Shown: positions 37,030 to 50,669, numbered from the stretch's first letter. The stretch: DNA of 64,000 bases from Cladorhizidae sp. MBARI D1340-BT2 (GCA_028752905.1 JAQNBH010000003.1:4830204-4894203); one strand, 5' to 3'. The notes: generated by a model not told the origin, from the sequence alone. Made by a program: numbers and translations.

Positions 37030-38755
37030 GAAAAGACTCAAGATCTGTGATATTAGGTATCATGAAGAATGAGAGACTCAAGATCTGTGATATTAGGTAT
37101 CTGAAGAATGGGAGAATCAAGATATGTGATATTAGTTATCATGAAGAATGTGAGACTCAAGATCTGTGATATTAGGTATCATGAAGAATGAGAGACTCAA
37201 GATCTGTGATATTAGGTATCTGAAGAATGGGAGAATCAAGATATGTGATATTAGTTATCATGAAGAATGTGAGACTCAAGATCTGTGATATTAGGTATCA
37301 TGAAGAATGGGAGACTCAAGATCTGTGATATAAGGTATCATGAAGAATGGGAGAATCAAGATCTGTGATATTAGTTATCATGAAGAATGAGAGACTCAAG
37401 ATCTGTGATAATAGGTATCATGAAGAATGGGAGAATCAAGATATGTGATATTAGTTATCATGAAGAATGTGAGACTCAAGATCTGTGATATTAGGTATCA
37501 TGAAGAATGGGAGAATCAAGATATGTGATATAAGGTATCATGAAGAATGGGAGAATCAAGATCTGTGATGTTAGGTATCATGAAGAATGGGAGACTCAAA
37601 ATCTGTGATATTAGGTATCATGAAGAATGGGAGACTCAAGATCTGTGATATTAGTTATCATGAAGAATGGGAGACTCAAGATCTGTGATATTAGTTATCA
37701 TGAAGAATGGGAGACTCAAGATCTGTGATATTAGTTATCATGAAGAATATTAGTTATATCATGAAGAATGGGAGACTCAAGATCTGTGATATTAGTTATT
37801 ATGAAGAATGAGAGACTCAAGATCTGTGATATTAGGTATCATGAAGAATGGGAGACTCAAGATCTGTGATATTAGTTATCATGAGAGACTCAAGATCTGT
37901 GATATTAGGTATCATGAAGAATGGGAGACCCAAGATCTGTGATAGTTACATGTATCATGAAGAATGGGAGACTCAAGATCTGTGATATAAGGTATCATGA
38001 AGAATGGGAGACTCAAGATCAGTGATATTAGTTATCATGAAGAATGGGAGACTCAAGATCTGTGATATTAGTTATCATGAAGAATGAGAGACTCAAGATC
38101 TGTGATATTAGGTATCATGAAGAATGGGAGAGACAAGATCTGTGATTTAGTTACATGTATCATGAAGAATGGGAGCCTCAAGATCTGTGATATAAGGTAT
38201 CATGAAGAATGGGAGACTCAAGATCTGTGATATAAGGTATCATGAAGAATGGGAGACTCAAGATCTGTGATATTAGGTACATGTATCATGAAGAATGGGA
38301 GAATCAAGATCTGTGATATTAGGTATCATGAAGAATGTGAGAATCAAGATCTGTGATATTAGGTATTGATCATGAAGAATGTGAGAATCAAGATCTGTGA
38401 TATTAGGTATCATGAAGAATGGGAGAATCAAGATCTGTGATATAAGGTATCATGAAGAATGGGAGACTCAAGATCTGTGATATTACATGTAGGTATCATG
38501 AAGAATGGGATAATCAAGATCTGTGATATTAGGTATCATGAAGAATGGGAGACTCAAGATCTATGATATTAGGCATCATGAAGAATGGGAGAATCAAGAT
38601 CTGTGATATTAGATATCATGAAGAATGGGAGAATCAAGATCTGTGATATTAGGTATCATGAAGAATGGGAGAATCAAGATCTGTGATATTAGATATCATG
38701 AAGAATGGGAGAATCAAGATCTGTGATATAAGGTATCATGAAGAATGGGAGGAGT
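37030..38755. repeat. 40-bp minisatellite, about 43 copies (intron 3)
   Basis: The unit begins TCATGAAGAATGGGAGACTC, followed by AAGATCTGTGATATTAGGTA. Copies differ at a few positions, and some have short insertions such as CATGTA. Confidence 0.96.
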
Positions 38756-38952
38756 TTAGCTAAGCGTAGCGGTGGAATGTGACATTGGAAAGTAGACTGT
38801 CCATGATTTTATAATCTTGAGCAAAGACAATCTGAAGACCTGAAGTTCAGTTATCCGACATTTCAGTTTTCTGAAGAACACCCTCTAGTCCCATGTTCAG
38901 ATAAGTGGCCTCCTACTGTGTGTATATACCCCATAACATAAAACTTCTATTC

Positions 38953-38985
38953 CTGATGAAGGCTAGAGCATCTAGTCGAAACGTC
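38953..38985. mobile_element. CTGATGAAGG hairpin module abutting an AAT array
   Basis: CTGATGAAGGCTAGAGCATC then TAGTCGAAACGTC. GGCTAG pairs with CTAGTC around AGCAT. It is followed within 5 bp by (AAT)n. Confidence 0.6.
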
Positions 38986-39345
<360 letters not shown>

Positions 39346-39414
39346 GTGTTAGGATTTGAGAAAAGTGGTAATTTCACAGAAAAAATTGAGTTATCAGGTG
39401 AAGGAACACAAAAT

Positions 39415-40075
39415 TAAATGCAGAATGGAACTTGAACCAGCTCATGACTCCATCCCTGACAAAAGCTTTGAAGCAGAATGGAACTTGAACAAGCCCATGA
39501 CTTCATCCCTGACAAAAGCTTTGAGCAGAATGGAACTTGAACTAGCCCCTGACTCCATCCCTGACAAAAGCTTTGAGCAGAATGGAACTTAACCAGCCCA
39601 TGACTCCACCTGACTAAAGCTATGAGCAGAATGGAACTTGAACCAGCCCATGACTCCATCCCTGACTAAAGCTATGAGCAGAATGGAACTTGAACCACCT
39701 CATGACTCCGTCGAGCAGAATGGAATTTGAACCAGCTCATTATTCCATCACTGACAAAAGCTATGAGCAGAATGGAACTTGAACCAGCCAATGACTCCAT
39801 CCCCGACTAAAGCTATGAGCAGAATGGAACTTGAACCAGCTCATGATTCCATCCCTGACAGAAGCTATGAGCAGAATGGAACTTGAACCAGCTCATGACT
39901 CAGTCACTGACAAAAGCTACGAGCAGAATGGAACTTGAACCAGTTCATGATTCCGTCACTGACTAAAGCTATGAGCAGAATGGAACTTGAACCAGCCCAT
40001 GATTCCATCCATGTGAGCAGAATGGAACTTGAACCATCCCATGACTCCATCCTTGACAAAAGCTGTGAGCAGAGT
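39415..40075. repeat. 52-bp minisatellite, about 13 copies (intron 3)
   Basis: The unit begins GCAGAATGGAACTTGAACCA and includes CATGACTCCATCCCTGAC. It ends about 170 nt from small exon 3. Confidence 0.95.
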
Positions 40076-40247
40076 CTAAGCATTATTAGATACCAAAAAG
40101 TAGGTCTTGGAAGCAAGTACTCCAATCGGCCACAAATATGAATATTCTAACCACACTGACCTGAGCCATGCATCACGGCACACTCCATTAGAAGCACACA
40201 CTCTATATCCATGCGCACACACCGACTGCCACTACTTGCACACTTAC

Positions 40248-40286
40248 ATTAGGGTAGCCATCAATCAGCCATCTTCCAAACACCAC
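40248..40286 (-). CDS. GYS: Glycogen synthase exon 3 (39-nt small exon)
   Basis: Thirteen codons, VVFGRWLIDGYPN, match the conserved FGRWLI(E/D)GGP segment of animal GYS that directly follows GCKV/GIK. The acceptor is GTGTAG and the donor is AAT|GTAAGTG. The exon is flanked by more than 8 kb of intron on each side. It is symmetric (phase 0/0) and too short to stand out as an open frame, but the junctions on both sides restore the family alignment exactly. Confidence 0.93.
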
Positions 40287-41177
40287 CTACACGGCACACA
40301 TGAGAGAGAACAAGAGGAAACACATCAGCACACATCTTCAGCACTGTGCTGGCGACTCACACCATCCATATACATCTAACACCCACCAATGGGAGCCAAA
40401 CCTCGCCTGGGGGGCAACATTGCAGTTCTATTAAACATTCAAGACTGCAATGTACAGCCCGAACATTTCTCCCCCCCCCCCCCCTCACCTAACAATCCCC
40501 TCTCCCACTTTGCGCCTCCTCCGTTCCTCACGTCCCTTATCCCTTCCTCGCCCTTTCTCCGTCCTCACACCTCCATCTCCCTCCTTGCTTACCCCCTCTC
40601 TCTCTCCCTACACACCCTTCCTGAGGTGTGCGTAAACCAATTTATGCTAAAAGGAAGAAAAAGCATCTAGTGCTTACTTATGATCCTTTACTGTTAAACA
40701 AGAACGCTACAAATGTGATTCCTTCTTTCTCTGCTTAATATTTCTCTTCACTTTTGTAAATTTACATACTTTTCCCCCTGCAGATGATAGAGCGTGCTTC
40801 ATTAGTAGCACGCTACCATAAAATATATGCGAACATTCTTTAGGCCACTATTATGAATGTACACGCACATGACATGAAATAAAAATAAAAATGTTTAAAT
40901 CCTGTTGGCTTCCGTGCAAATTTCAGAGAAGGGCCCGGCCACCTATGTAGATCTCAGAGAATTTCATTATAAACATATCATTTCACCATTAAACAACCCC
41001 CCCCCCCCCAAGTTTTCTATGTTCTGGACCCCTCCCCCTTGAACAAACATCAGTGTTACTATTTATTTCAAATTCCAGAACAAGATTACAATACTGGAAG
41101 GTCGGGCTCTCTGTATCATTTTCTGTCTCCATGTCTCAACTGATTCTCCTTCATGTGTGGCAAGCATCTGATTCCAA
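40287..41177. other. Unique intron 2 sequence next to exon 3
   Basis: About 890 bp with C-runs at about 40472 and 40997. No gene was recognised. Confidence 0.45.
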
Positions 41178-42030
41178 GCGCCTTCTCTTGAGCTTCCTTC
41201 TCTGAGCTTCCTTCTCTGAGCTTTCTTCTCTGAACATCCTTCTCTGAACTTCCTTCTGAGCTTCCTTCTCTGAGCTTTCTTCTCTGAGCTTCCTTCTCTG
41301 AGCTTTCTTCTCTGAGCTTTCTTCTCTGAGCTTTCTTCTCTGAGATTTCTTCTCTTCTCTGAGATTTCTTCTCTGAGCTTCCTTCTCTGAGCTTTCTTCT
41401 CTGAGCTTTCTTCTCTGAGCTTTCTTCTCTGAGCTTTCTTCTCTGAGCTTCCTTCTCTGAGCTTTCTTCTCTGAGCTTCCTTCTCTGAGCTTTCTTCTCT
41501 GAACTTCCTTCTCTGAGCTTCCTTCTCTGAGCTTTCTTCTCTGAACTTCCTTCTCTGAGCTTCCTTCTCTGAGCTTTCTTCTCTGAGCTTTCTTCTCTGA
41601 GCCTTCTTCTCGGAGCTTTCTTCCCTGAGCCTTCTTCTCTGAGGTTTCTTCTCTGAGCTTCCTTCTCTGAGCCTTCTTCTCTGAGCCTTCTTCTCTGAGC
41701 TTCCTACTCTGAGCTTTCTTCTCTGAGCCTTCTTCTCTGAGCCTTCTTCCCTGAGCCTTCTTCTCTGAGCCTTCTTCTCTGAGGTTTCTTCTCTGAGCCT
41801 TCTCTGAGTCTTCTTCCCTGAGCCTTCTTCTCTGAGCCTTCTTCTCTGAGGTTTCTTCTCTGAGGTTTCTTCTCTGAGCCTTCTCTGAGCCTTCTTCTCT
41901 GAGCCTTCTTCTCTGAGCTTCCTTCTCTGAGCCTTCTTCTCTGAGCCTTCTTCTCTGAGCCTTCTCTGAGCCTTCTTCTCTGAGCCTTCTCTGAGCCTTC
42001 TTCTCTGACCTTCCTTCTCTGAGCTTTGTG
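41178..42030. repeat. 14-bp polypyrimidine/polypurine minisatellite, about 60 copies (intron 2)
   Basis: The unit is CTGAGCTTTCTTCT with shorter 11-bp forms. The GYS transcript carries the purine-rich complement (AGAAGAAAGCUCAG). A 331-codon Glu/Arg/Lys-rich minus frame arises because the unit has no stop in any frame. Confidence 0.96.
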
Positions 42031-42414
42031 AGAGCAAATACTGAGATGGTATGGCCAAGCCTGGTTCTTGTGAGGTGTGAAGTTTTAATTAAGAAAGGAG
42101 TTGGCTATCCCAAATAAGGCAAGTTCAGCTTCCACACAGAGCTGAGGTCCAACCTGAACAATCCAGAAGGTCTCTATATAGCTGTAGCTATCTCACCACC
42201 ACACATACATTACTTAGAGTTTTCATTCTGGAAGTGTCTGTGGCCAGCGCCATGGAACACTCAGCAAGAGCACGAAGTGGTTGATCAAAAGCTGTAACTG
42301 GAGTGTATGACCAGGATTAAGGTCCATAATTTGTCATTTTCAACAGGTCATGATTTACCATGGCAATGGTGGCAGCCTTCTCTGTAAAAAGGAGTGGAAG
42401 TGCAATCAAAACAT
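42031..42414. other. Unique intron 2 sequence
   Basis: About 385 bp without recognisable features. Confidence 0.5.
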
Positions 42415-42925
42415 AGGGTCCACAGGACCAGGCTTCCGTAGAGGCACGAGGGTCCACAGGACCAGGCTTCCGTAGAGGCACGACGGTCCACAGGACCAAA
42501 CCTCCATAGAGGCACGAGGGTCAACAGGACCAGGCTTCCATAGAGACACGAAGGTTCACAGGACCAAGCCTCCATAGAGGCACGAGGGTCAACAGGACCA
42601 GGCTTCCATAGAGGCACGAGTGTTCACAACCAGGCTTCCATAGAGGCATGATGGTCCACAGGATCAGATTTCCATAGAGCCACGAGGGTCCACAGGACCA
42701 AGCCTCCATAGAGGCACGAGGGTCACAGTACCAGGCTACCGTCGAGGCATGAGGATCCACAGGACCAGGCTTCTGTAGAGGCACAAGGGTTCACAGGACC
42801 AGGCTTCTATAGAGGCACGAGGGTCCACAGGACCTGGCTTCTGTAGAGGCACGAGGGTTCACAGAACCAGGCTTTCGTAGAGGCACGAGGGTCCACAGGA
42901 CCAGGTTACCGTAGAGGCATGAAAT
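42415..42925. repeat. 35-bp minisatellite, about 15 copies (intron 2)
   Basis: The unit is GAGGCACGAGGGTCCACAGG with ACCAGGCTTCCGTA. Confidence 0.95.
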
Positions 42926-43189
42926 GCAGTACAAGATTTTTTTTTTTTTTACTTTATAAAAAAAAAAAATTGTAGCAATTGGTGTGCTTGTTTTAGTACA
43001 CATGCCTGCTTCAACCACAGCTTTTTCAAGATGACCTTGAAATTTGGTGAGCCTTGCCCTAGGTACAGTAGCAGGCTACAGCTGGATCATTGGTGTAATT
43101 TTCAGGCAGGGAATGATCAGTGGAAATGTTATTGGACTAGATAACTTTACAAGTGCCATTATTAGATGCAGTGGGGATTGGAATATACT

Positions 43190-43520
43190 GATCCCAGTGC
43201 CACTGGAAGAGGCTGTGGGAAGAAAGGTTGTCATCCCAGTGTCATGGGAAGAGCCTGGGATGTTGTGGAAGAAAGGTCGTCATCCCAGTGTCATGGGAAG
43301 AGCCTGGGATGTTGTGGAAGAAAGGTCATCATCCCAGTGGCATGGGAAGAGCCTAGGATGTTGTGGAAGAAAGACTGTCATCCCAGTGTCATGGGAAGAG
43401 CCTGGAATATAGTGGAAGAAAGGTTGTCATCCCAGTGTCATGGGAAGAGCCTGGGATGTTGTGGAAGAAAGGTAGTCATCCCAGTGCCATGGGAAGAGCC
43501 TGTGGGAAGAAAGGTTGTGA
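43190..43520. repeat. 49-bp repeat, about seven copies (intron 2)
   Basis: The unit begins GAAGAAAGGTCGTCATCCCA and includes GTCATGGGAAGAGCC. Confidence 0.94.
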
Positions 43521-43604
43521 TTGATGTTATCTAAAGCTCCAACTGTAAAAAGACCCTGAGGTGGACGGCCCAAACCTTCCTCTTCAAATTGCTTACACAC
43601 AACC

Positions 43605-44395
43605 CCAGTAAATAACTGTTCACTCTCAAGGACTCCACCATAGCTAATGCTAACACCAAGCCTATACAAACTGTTCACTCTCAAGGACTCCACCATAGCT
43701 AATGCTAACACCAAGCCTATACAAACTGTTCACTCTGAAGGACTCCACCATAGTTAATGCTAACACCAAGCCCATACAAACGGTTCACTCTCAAGGACTC
43801 CACCATAGCTAATGCTAACACCAAGCCCATACAAACTGTTCACTCTCAAGGACTCCACCATAGCTAATGCTAACACCAAGCCTATACAAACTGTTCACTC
43901 TCAAGGACTCCACCATAGCTAATGCTAACACCAAGCCTATACAAACTGTTCACTCTCAAGGACTCCACCATAGCTAATGCTAACACCAAGCCCATACAAA
44001 CTGTTCACTCTCAAGGACTCCACCATAGCTAATGCTAACACCAAGCCCATACAAACGGTTCACTCTCAAGGACTCCACCATAGCTAATGCTAACACCAAG
44101 CCCATACAAACTGTTCACTCTCAAGGACTCCACCATAGCTAATGCTAACACCAAGCCCATACAAACTGTTCACTCTCAAGGACTCCACCATAGCTAATGC
44201 TAAAACCAAGCCTATACAAACTGTTCACTCTCAAGGACTCCACCATAGCTAATGCTAACACCAAGCCTATACAAACTCTTCACTATCAATGACTCCACCA
44301 TAGCTAATTCTAACACCAAGCCTATACAAACTCTTCACTCTCAAGGACTCCACCATAGCTAATGCTAACACCAAGCCTATACAAACTCTTCACTA
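43605..44395. repeat. 55-bp minisatellite, about 14 copies (intron 2)
   Basis: The unit begins ACTGTTCACTCTCAAGGACT and includes CCACCATAGCTAATGCTAAC. Copies are nearly identical, which suggests recent amplification. Confidence 0.96.
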
Positions 44396-45477
44396 TCTCC
44401 TTGCTTCTAGTTTGAGTACAGACAATGTAAAGAGAAAGAGAAGTTTCCTGATCTTTAAAGTGTCCAGTTGGATTTATCCCTAGTGGGGGAGCCTTACTCT
44501 TGACATTGAAACAAATGAACCCGGGGAGACTCAGTGTCATCCTGGCATTGTAACATTGGGTCCATTTAGTGTAACTTCTAAGAGTGGAAGGGACCGAAAG
44601 TTCCTGACAGGAGGAAAGCTACCAGCGAGTTGAAAAATCCCATTCGAAAATTTCTCGTCTGATAACTTTCACTGACCTACGCACATTGAAAGAGCTTCCG
44701 TTTCAAACTCACGGAAATCTGTAGTTGCTTTTAACATCCTTTAAGCCTTCATTGAATAATGAGCAGTGTCAACTTTCCCATCGCATAGTTCCTGGCACTC
44801 TCTAGTTGCTCTAGCAACTGTTTTTGAGCTGGTTCTCTTGTCTATGCCTACATGTAGGTCACCAAGATGCTTTTCATACAAGGAAAGCAAATGACAAGTT
44901 CGAAAATGTAACTGTCGTTCTCCACAAAACTTCCAATGTTAGATAATAGCTTGGTTAACACTCATGCTAGCCTTTCTGGAGGAGATCTTGCAGCGGTCTT
45001 TATGTGGTTACTATGTAATGCTCATGTGCGTGCTCTATATTGGTTTTTATAAGCCTTGGGACGATTTAAATGATATTTCCCCCCTCAACAGCTGCGAGAT
45101 CTCCTACACAAACCCTGGCCAGCAGCAAAGTATCTTGCCATGTCAATAGTCCTTTTGCAAAGTTCGCGGTCTCGTCTCAAGGTGGAACACCGGTGTAAGA
45201 AAGCAAGAAATACAGGTCCCTTCCATCAGCAGCTGCACGACCTTTTGACCGTCTCTGTTCATGGAATGCTGATGTTTTTTCCTTTGCTCTGGAGAATTGA
45301 AGATGGCGCCACTTAGCCCAGTTAAAATTTTTTAAAAAAATTAAATAAATATTTTTACACACAGCACCTAGTTCCCCTTCATAAAACTATGTATGCTGGC
45401 TAATGCTTCTAATTCAAGGAGCTCACCCACAACTTCAAGAAGATCATAATAAATCTATAAAGTCTATGTATCAACAA
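44396..45477. other. Unique intron 2 sequence
   Basis: About 1.1 kb of ordinary complexity. No coding region matching a known family was recognised on either strand. Confidence 0.45.
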
Positions 45478-46652
45478 CTTCATCACAGATAATACACAAG
45501 CTCCCAGTCCACAGTCTCTGACCTCCTTCACTATGTACAGATAATACACAAGCTCCCAGTCCACAGTCTCTGACCACCTTCACCACAGATAATACACAAG
45601 CACCCAGTCCCTGACCACCTTCACCACAGATAATACACAAGCACCCAGTCCACAGTCTCTGACCACCTTCACCACAGATAATACACAAGCTCCCAGTCCA
45701 CAGTCTCTGACCACCTTCACTACAGATAATACACAAGCTCCCAGTCCACAGTCTCTGACCACCTTCACCACAGATAATACACAAGCTCCCAGTCCACAGT
45801 CTCTGACCACCTTCACTACAGATAATACACAAGCACCCAGTCCACAGTCTCTGACCACCATCACCACAGATAATACACAAGCTCCCAGTCCACAGTCTCT
45901 GACCACCTTCACCACAGATAATACACAAGCACCCAGTCCACAGTCTCTGACCTCCTTCACCACAGATAATACACAAGCTCCCAGTCCACAGTCTCTGACC
46001 ACCTTCACCACAGATAATACACAAGCTCCCAGTCCACAGTCTCTGACCTCCTTCACCACAGATAATACACAAGCTCCCAGTCCACAGTCTCTGACCACCT
46101 TCACCACAGATAATACACAAGCTCCCAGTCCACAGTCTATGACCACCTTCACCACAGATAATACACAAGCTCCCAGTCCACAGTCTCTGACCACCTTCAC
46201 CACAGATAATACACAAGCTCCCAGTCCACAGTCTCTGACCACCTTCACCACAGATAATACACAAGCTCCCAGTCCCTGACCACCTTCACCACAGATAATA
46301 CACAAGCACCCAGTCCACAGTCTCTGACCACCTTCACCACAGATAATACACAAGCTCCCAGTCTGACCACCTTCACCACAGATAATACACAAGCTCCCAG
46401 TCCACAGTCTCTGACCACCTTCACCACAGATAATACACAAGCTCCTAGTCCACAGTCTGACCACCTTCACTACAGATAATACACAAGCACCCAGTCCACA
46501 GTCTCTGACCACCTTCACCACAGATAATACACAAGCTCCCAGTCCACAGTCTCTGACCACCTTCACTACAGATAATACACAAGCTCCCAGTCCACAGTCT
46601 CTGACCTCCTTCACTATGTACAGATAATACACAAGCACCCAGTCCACAGTCT
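45478..46652. repeat. 48-bp minisatellite, about 24 copies (intron 2)
   Basis: The unit begins ACAGATAATACACAAGCTCC and includes CAGTCCACAGTCTCTGACC. A period of 16 codons keeps minus-strand frames open for up to 362 codons, an artefact of the period. Confidence 0.96.
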
Positions 46653-47524
46653 CTGGCTCCGATAGCATTAATCAATCACGTGGTCGCAGTAAATATTTTT
46701 CGCAACTTTTATGTATAGTCATATTGTATAGTCTAAGGTGCAAAAATATAAATTGTCACATGTACCTCATTTACATGTAACTGACGGTAGCCACAACTCC
46801 TTGTCTCCCAGCAAGAGCTAGGAGACAACATGGAGAGGACTCTCCTTCTAGACTCAATACCCATCGATCACCCCAGCAAGAGCTAGGAGACAAGGTGGAG
46901 AGGACTCTCCTTCTAGACACCTTAATGAGTTTATGCACTAAATGCAGTAATTTCATCTGCTCTGTCAAGATTTTTTTCTCTCTAAGCATCCACAGTAATA
47001 GCATAGCAATGGAACAAGAACCCTAACATTACATCATCATGATGACATCATGAGCATTGTTAGATTGCATCGCCCTAGCCTTTGATCTAGAACTAACCCT
47101 TGCCCTAGCTACTTTCCTGGCCCTAACCCTAGCTGTTGCCCTGGCCCTAACCCTAACTAAAGCCCTAACCCAGTACTGATCTGTACAATAATTATGGATG
47201 ATGTCATCATGGTGATGTAATACCAGGATTATGCCATGAGTGAAGCAATCGGCTTTCTTTTGCCAGGAACAACTGAACACTGGCTTTTTTTTTGCCATGA
47301 GAACTATTTCAACTTTGCCACGCCTCCAAACCCTATATCCATGCAGCCAACACTTTTAATAGCCACGGTAAACCATGCCGTTAAGGGAACAGACCATTAA
47401 ACTTCAGAGGACACAATTAGCAATAATTTGTGCTCGGGTCATGCATGGATGTATAATATTTGTGGTGGCCAATATGGCCTTCTACAGTACCTTTGATGCT
47501 TGACAGCCGTGCTTGTCTCCATCA
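46653..47524. other. Intron 2 sequence with short CCCTAAC-type stretch
   Basis: It contains a short duplicated phrase (CAGCAAGAGCTAGGAGACAA at about 46810 and 46874) and a degenerate GCCCTAACCCTAAC stretch at 47075-47175. It is flanked by inverted CATCATGATGACATCATG and GATGATGTCATCATGGTGAT. No gene was seen. Confidence 0.5.
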
Positions 47525-49180
47525 CAGAGGGGATAATAACATTGTCTCCAGCAGGCAGGGGACACTAACATTGTCTCCAGCAGGCAGGGGACACTAACAT
47601 TGTCTCCAGCAGGCAGGGGACACTAACATTGTCTCCAGCAGGCAGGGGACACTAACATTGTCTCCAGCAGGCAGGGGACACTAACATTGTCTCCAGCAGG
47701 CAGGGGACACTAACATTGTCTCCAGCAGGCAGGGGACACTAACATTGTCTCCAGCAGGCAGGGGACACTAACATTGTCTCCAGCAGGCAGGGCACACTAA
47801 CATTATCTCCAGCAGGCAGGGGGTGCTAACATTGTCTCCAGCAGGCAGGGGACACTAACATTGTCTCCAGCAGGCAGGGGACACTAACATTGTCTCCAGC
47901 AGGCAGGGGACACTAACATTGTCTCCAGCAGGCATGGGACACTAACATTGTCTCCAGCAAGCAGGGCACACTAACATTGTCTCCGGCAGGCAGGGGACAC
48001 TAACATTGTCTCCAGCAGGCAGGGGACACTAACATCGTCTCCAGCAGGCAGGGGACACTAACATCGTCTCCAGCAGGCAGGGGACACTAACATTGTCTCC
48101 AGCAGGCAGGGGATACTAACATTGTCTCCAGCAGGCAGGGGATACTAACATTGTCTCCAGCAGGCAGGGGACACTAACATTGTCTCCAGCAGGCAGGGGA
48201 CACTAACATTGTCTCCAGCAAGCAGAGGACACTAACATTGCCTCCAGAAGGCAGGGGGTACTAACATTGTCTCCAGCAGGCAGGGGACACTAACATTGTC
48301 TCCAGCAAGCAGAGGACACTAACATTGTCTCCAGCAGGCAGGGGACACTAACATTGTCTCCATCAGGCAGGGGACACTAACATTGTTTCCAGCAGGCAGG
48401 GGACACTAACATTGTCTCCAGCAGGCAGGGCACACTAACATTGTCTCCAGCAGGCAGGGGACACTAACATTGTCTCCAGCAGGCAGGGGACACTAACATT
48501 GTCTCCAGCAGGCAGGGGATACTAACATTGTCTCCAGCAGGCAGGGGACACTAACATTGTCTCCAGCAGGCAGGGGACACTAACATTGTCTCCAGCAAGC
48601 AGAGGACACTAACATTGTCTCCAGCAGGCAGGGGACACTAACATTGTCTCCAGCAGGCAGGGGACACTAACATTGTCTCCAGCAGGCAGGGGATACTAAC
48701 ATTGTCTCCAGCAGGCAGGGGACACTAACATTGTCTCCAGCAGGCAGGGGACACTAACATTGTCTCCAGCAAGCAGAGGACACTAACATTGTCTCCAGCA
48801 GGCAGGGGGTGCTAACATTGTCTCCAGCAGGCAGGGGACACTAACATTGTCTCCAGCAGGCAGGGGACACTAACATTGTCTCCAGCAGGCAGGGGATACT
48901 AACATTGTCTCCAGCAGGCAGGGGACACTAACATTGTCTCCAGCAGGCAGGGGACACTAACATTGTCTCCAGCAGGCAGGGAATACTAACATTGTCTCCA
49001 GCAGGCAGGGGACACTAACATTGTCTCCAGCAGGCAGGGACTAACATTGTCTCCAGCAGGCAGGGGACACTAACATTGTCTCCAGCAGGCAGGGGACACT
49101 AACATTGTCAGGGGACACTAACATTGTCTCCAGCAGGCAGGGGACACTAACATTGTCTCCAGCAGGCATTGTCTCCAGCA
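47525..49180. repeat. 29-bp minisatellite, about 57 copies (intron 2)
   Basis: The unit begins GGCAGGGGACACTAACATTG, followed by TCTCCAGCA. Copies are very uniform. Confidence 0.97.
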
Positions 49181-49844
49181 GGCAGAAGAAACTAACCGCT
49201 CTAGAATCATCCATGAATGTGACAATGATATACGCTGAAACTCCCCTTACCCGGACAGACCACCACGTCGGTCTACCGGGCACCCCCCGCATTGCACAAT
49301 CACGTCATGTGTACCGCGCAAGGTCATCAAGCTCACGGAAGTATGACTTTGTTTTGACTGTAGTCAGTCCAGTTTCTTGTCGACAGAGAGCGATTCTTGC
49401 TCAGATTCTAGCTGGCTTTTGTTTGTAGCTTGTGCCTGAAGATGTCTGAGTCTAGAACAACGAGGAAGGCTTCCCACAACAGACCAGAGAGAAGGGGAGG
49501 AGGCCATGGAAGACTATCATTTAGTCACACCCTGGTGAAGCTTTCAAGGCCCTAGAAACTCACTACTGTGGCTTCAAATCTTCTTATGAAAAAATGGTGA
49601 CAGGTGCAGCTCAGATGAGACAAGAATCACTGAAGCAAAGCTCCATCATTTATTCTTTTAAAAAACTGAAATAGTGTATTCTCATTGTCTTCAATCAGTG
49701 CACATGTGCAGTATGTAGAGGTGCTGTGTATGTGCATGCACTAAATATATGTAGGGGTGCAAATTCCAAGGCAAATCATCAATATTGGTCCAAACATGGG
49801 AGTTCCCAGATGCAGTTATTTTCCTAGACCTACACATGTAGCTC
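49181..49844. other. Unique intron 2 sequence
   Basis: About 660 bp. No feature was recognised. Confidence 0.45.
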
Positions 49845-50012
49845 TAGAGTGAGCACCTCCTCTGTCATTGCTAGACCTAGCTCTGAAGTAAGGACTTCCT
49901 CTGTCATTGCTAGACCTAGCTCTGAAGTGAGGACTTCCTCTGTCATTGCTAGGCCTAGCTCTGGAGTGAGGACTTCCTCTGTCATTGCTAGACCTAGCTC
50001 TGGAGTGAGGAC
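49845..50012. repeat. 39-bp repeat, four copies (intron 2)
   Basis: The unit includes GAGGACTTCCTCTGTCATTG and CTAGACCTAGCTCTG. Confidence 0.92.
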
Positions 50013-50225
50013 TGGCTCTTACGATCCCTACCGCATGGTTTTGCCTGCAATTGAGAAACAGATTAGCCACTGCAAGACACTGGACAATTTGGAGGCTTTT
50101 GGTGCTAAAATTGGACCTACAGCACGCAGTGGAGTTGGGGAAAGAACAGAGATAGACAGAAGATCCTTACATATAATTATGAACATTCTTTCAGTTTTAT
50201 GGGTTGTTTAGGCCTCTCAGTTGCT

Positions 50226-50560
50226 TTGCTTAGTGAAGGATAAAGGCACGTGCTTAGTGAAGGATAAAGGCACGTGCTTAGTGAAGGATAAAGGCATGTG
50301 CTTAGTGAAGGATAAAGGCACGTGCTTAGTGAAGGATAAAGGCACGTGCTTAGTGAAGGATAAAGGCACGTGCTTAGTGAAGGATAAAGGCACGTGCTTA
50401 GTGAAGGATAAAGGCACGTGCTTAGTGAAGGATAAAGGCACGTGCTTAGTGAAGGATAAAGGCACGTGCTTAGTGAAGGATAAAGGTACGTGCTTAGTGA
50501 AGGATAAAGGCACGTGCTTAGTGAAGGATAAAGGTACGTGCTTAGTGAAGGATAAAGGTA
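50226..50560. repeat. 24-bp array carrying CACGTG E-boxes, 14 copies (intron 2)
   Basis: The unit is GCTTAGTGAAGGATAAAGGC with ACGT completing CACGTG across the join. Ten units have perfect CACGTG, one CATGTG and two TACGTG, with the centres 24 bp apart. Palindromic CACGTG is the core site of bHLH-ZIP factors (Myc/Max, USF, MITF/TFE). A regulatory role is only inferred. Confidence 0.95.
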
Positions 50561-50669
50561 CGCTGGAAGTAGCAGTAGTGGCTGAAATCCGGTCAAGAAG
50601 CTGCCACTGTGAATTTAGCTTGGATGTGAGTTTTTTGGGGGTGGATGGAGGGAAAAGTCAAACCAATGC

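Noticed and set aside
41063..42058. 331-codon Glu/Arg/Lys-rich minus frame resembling a charged coiled coil
   Set aside because: It is a 14-bp array without stops in any frame; no start context or homology beyond low complexity.
45464..46668. 266- and 362-codon Cys/Gly-rich minus frames
   Set aside because: The 48-bp period is a multiple of three, so frames stay open by arithmetic. Two different frames are open over the same DNA.
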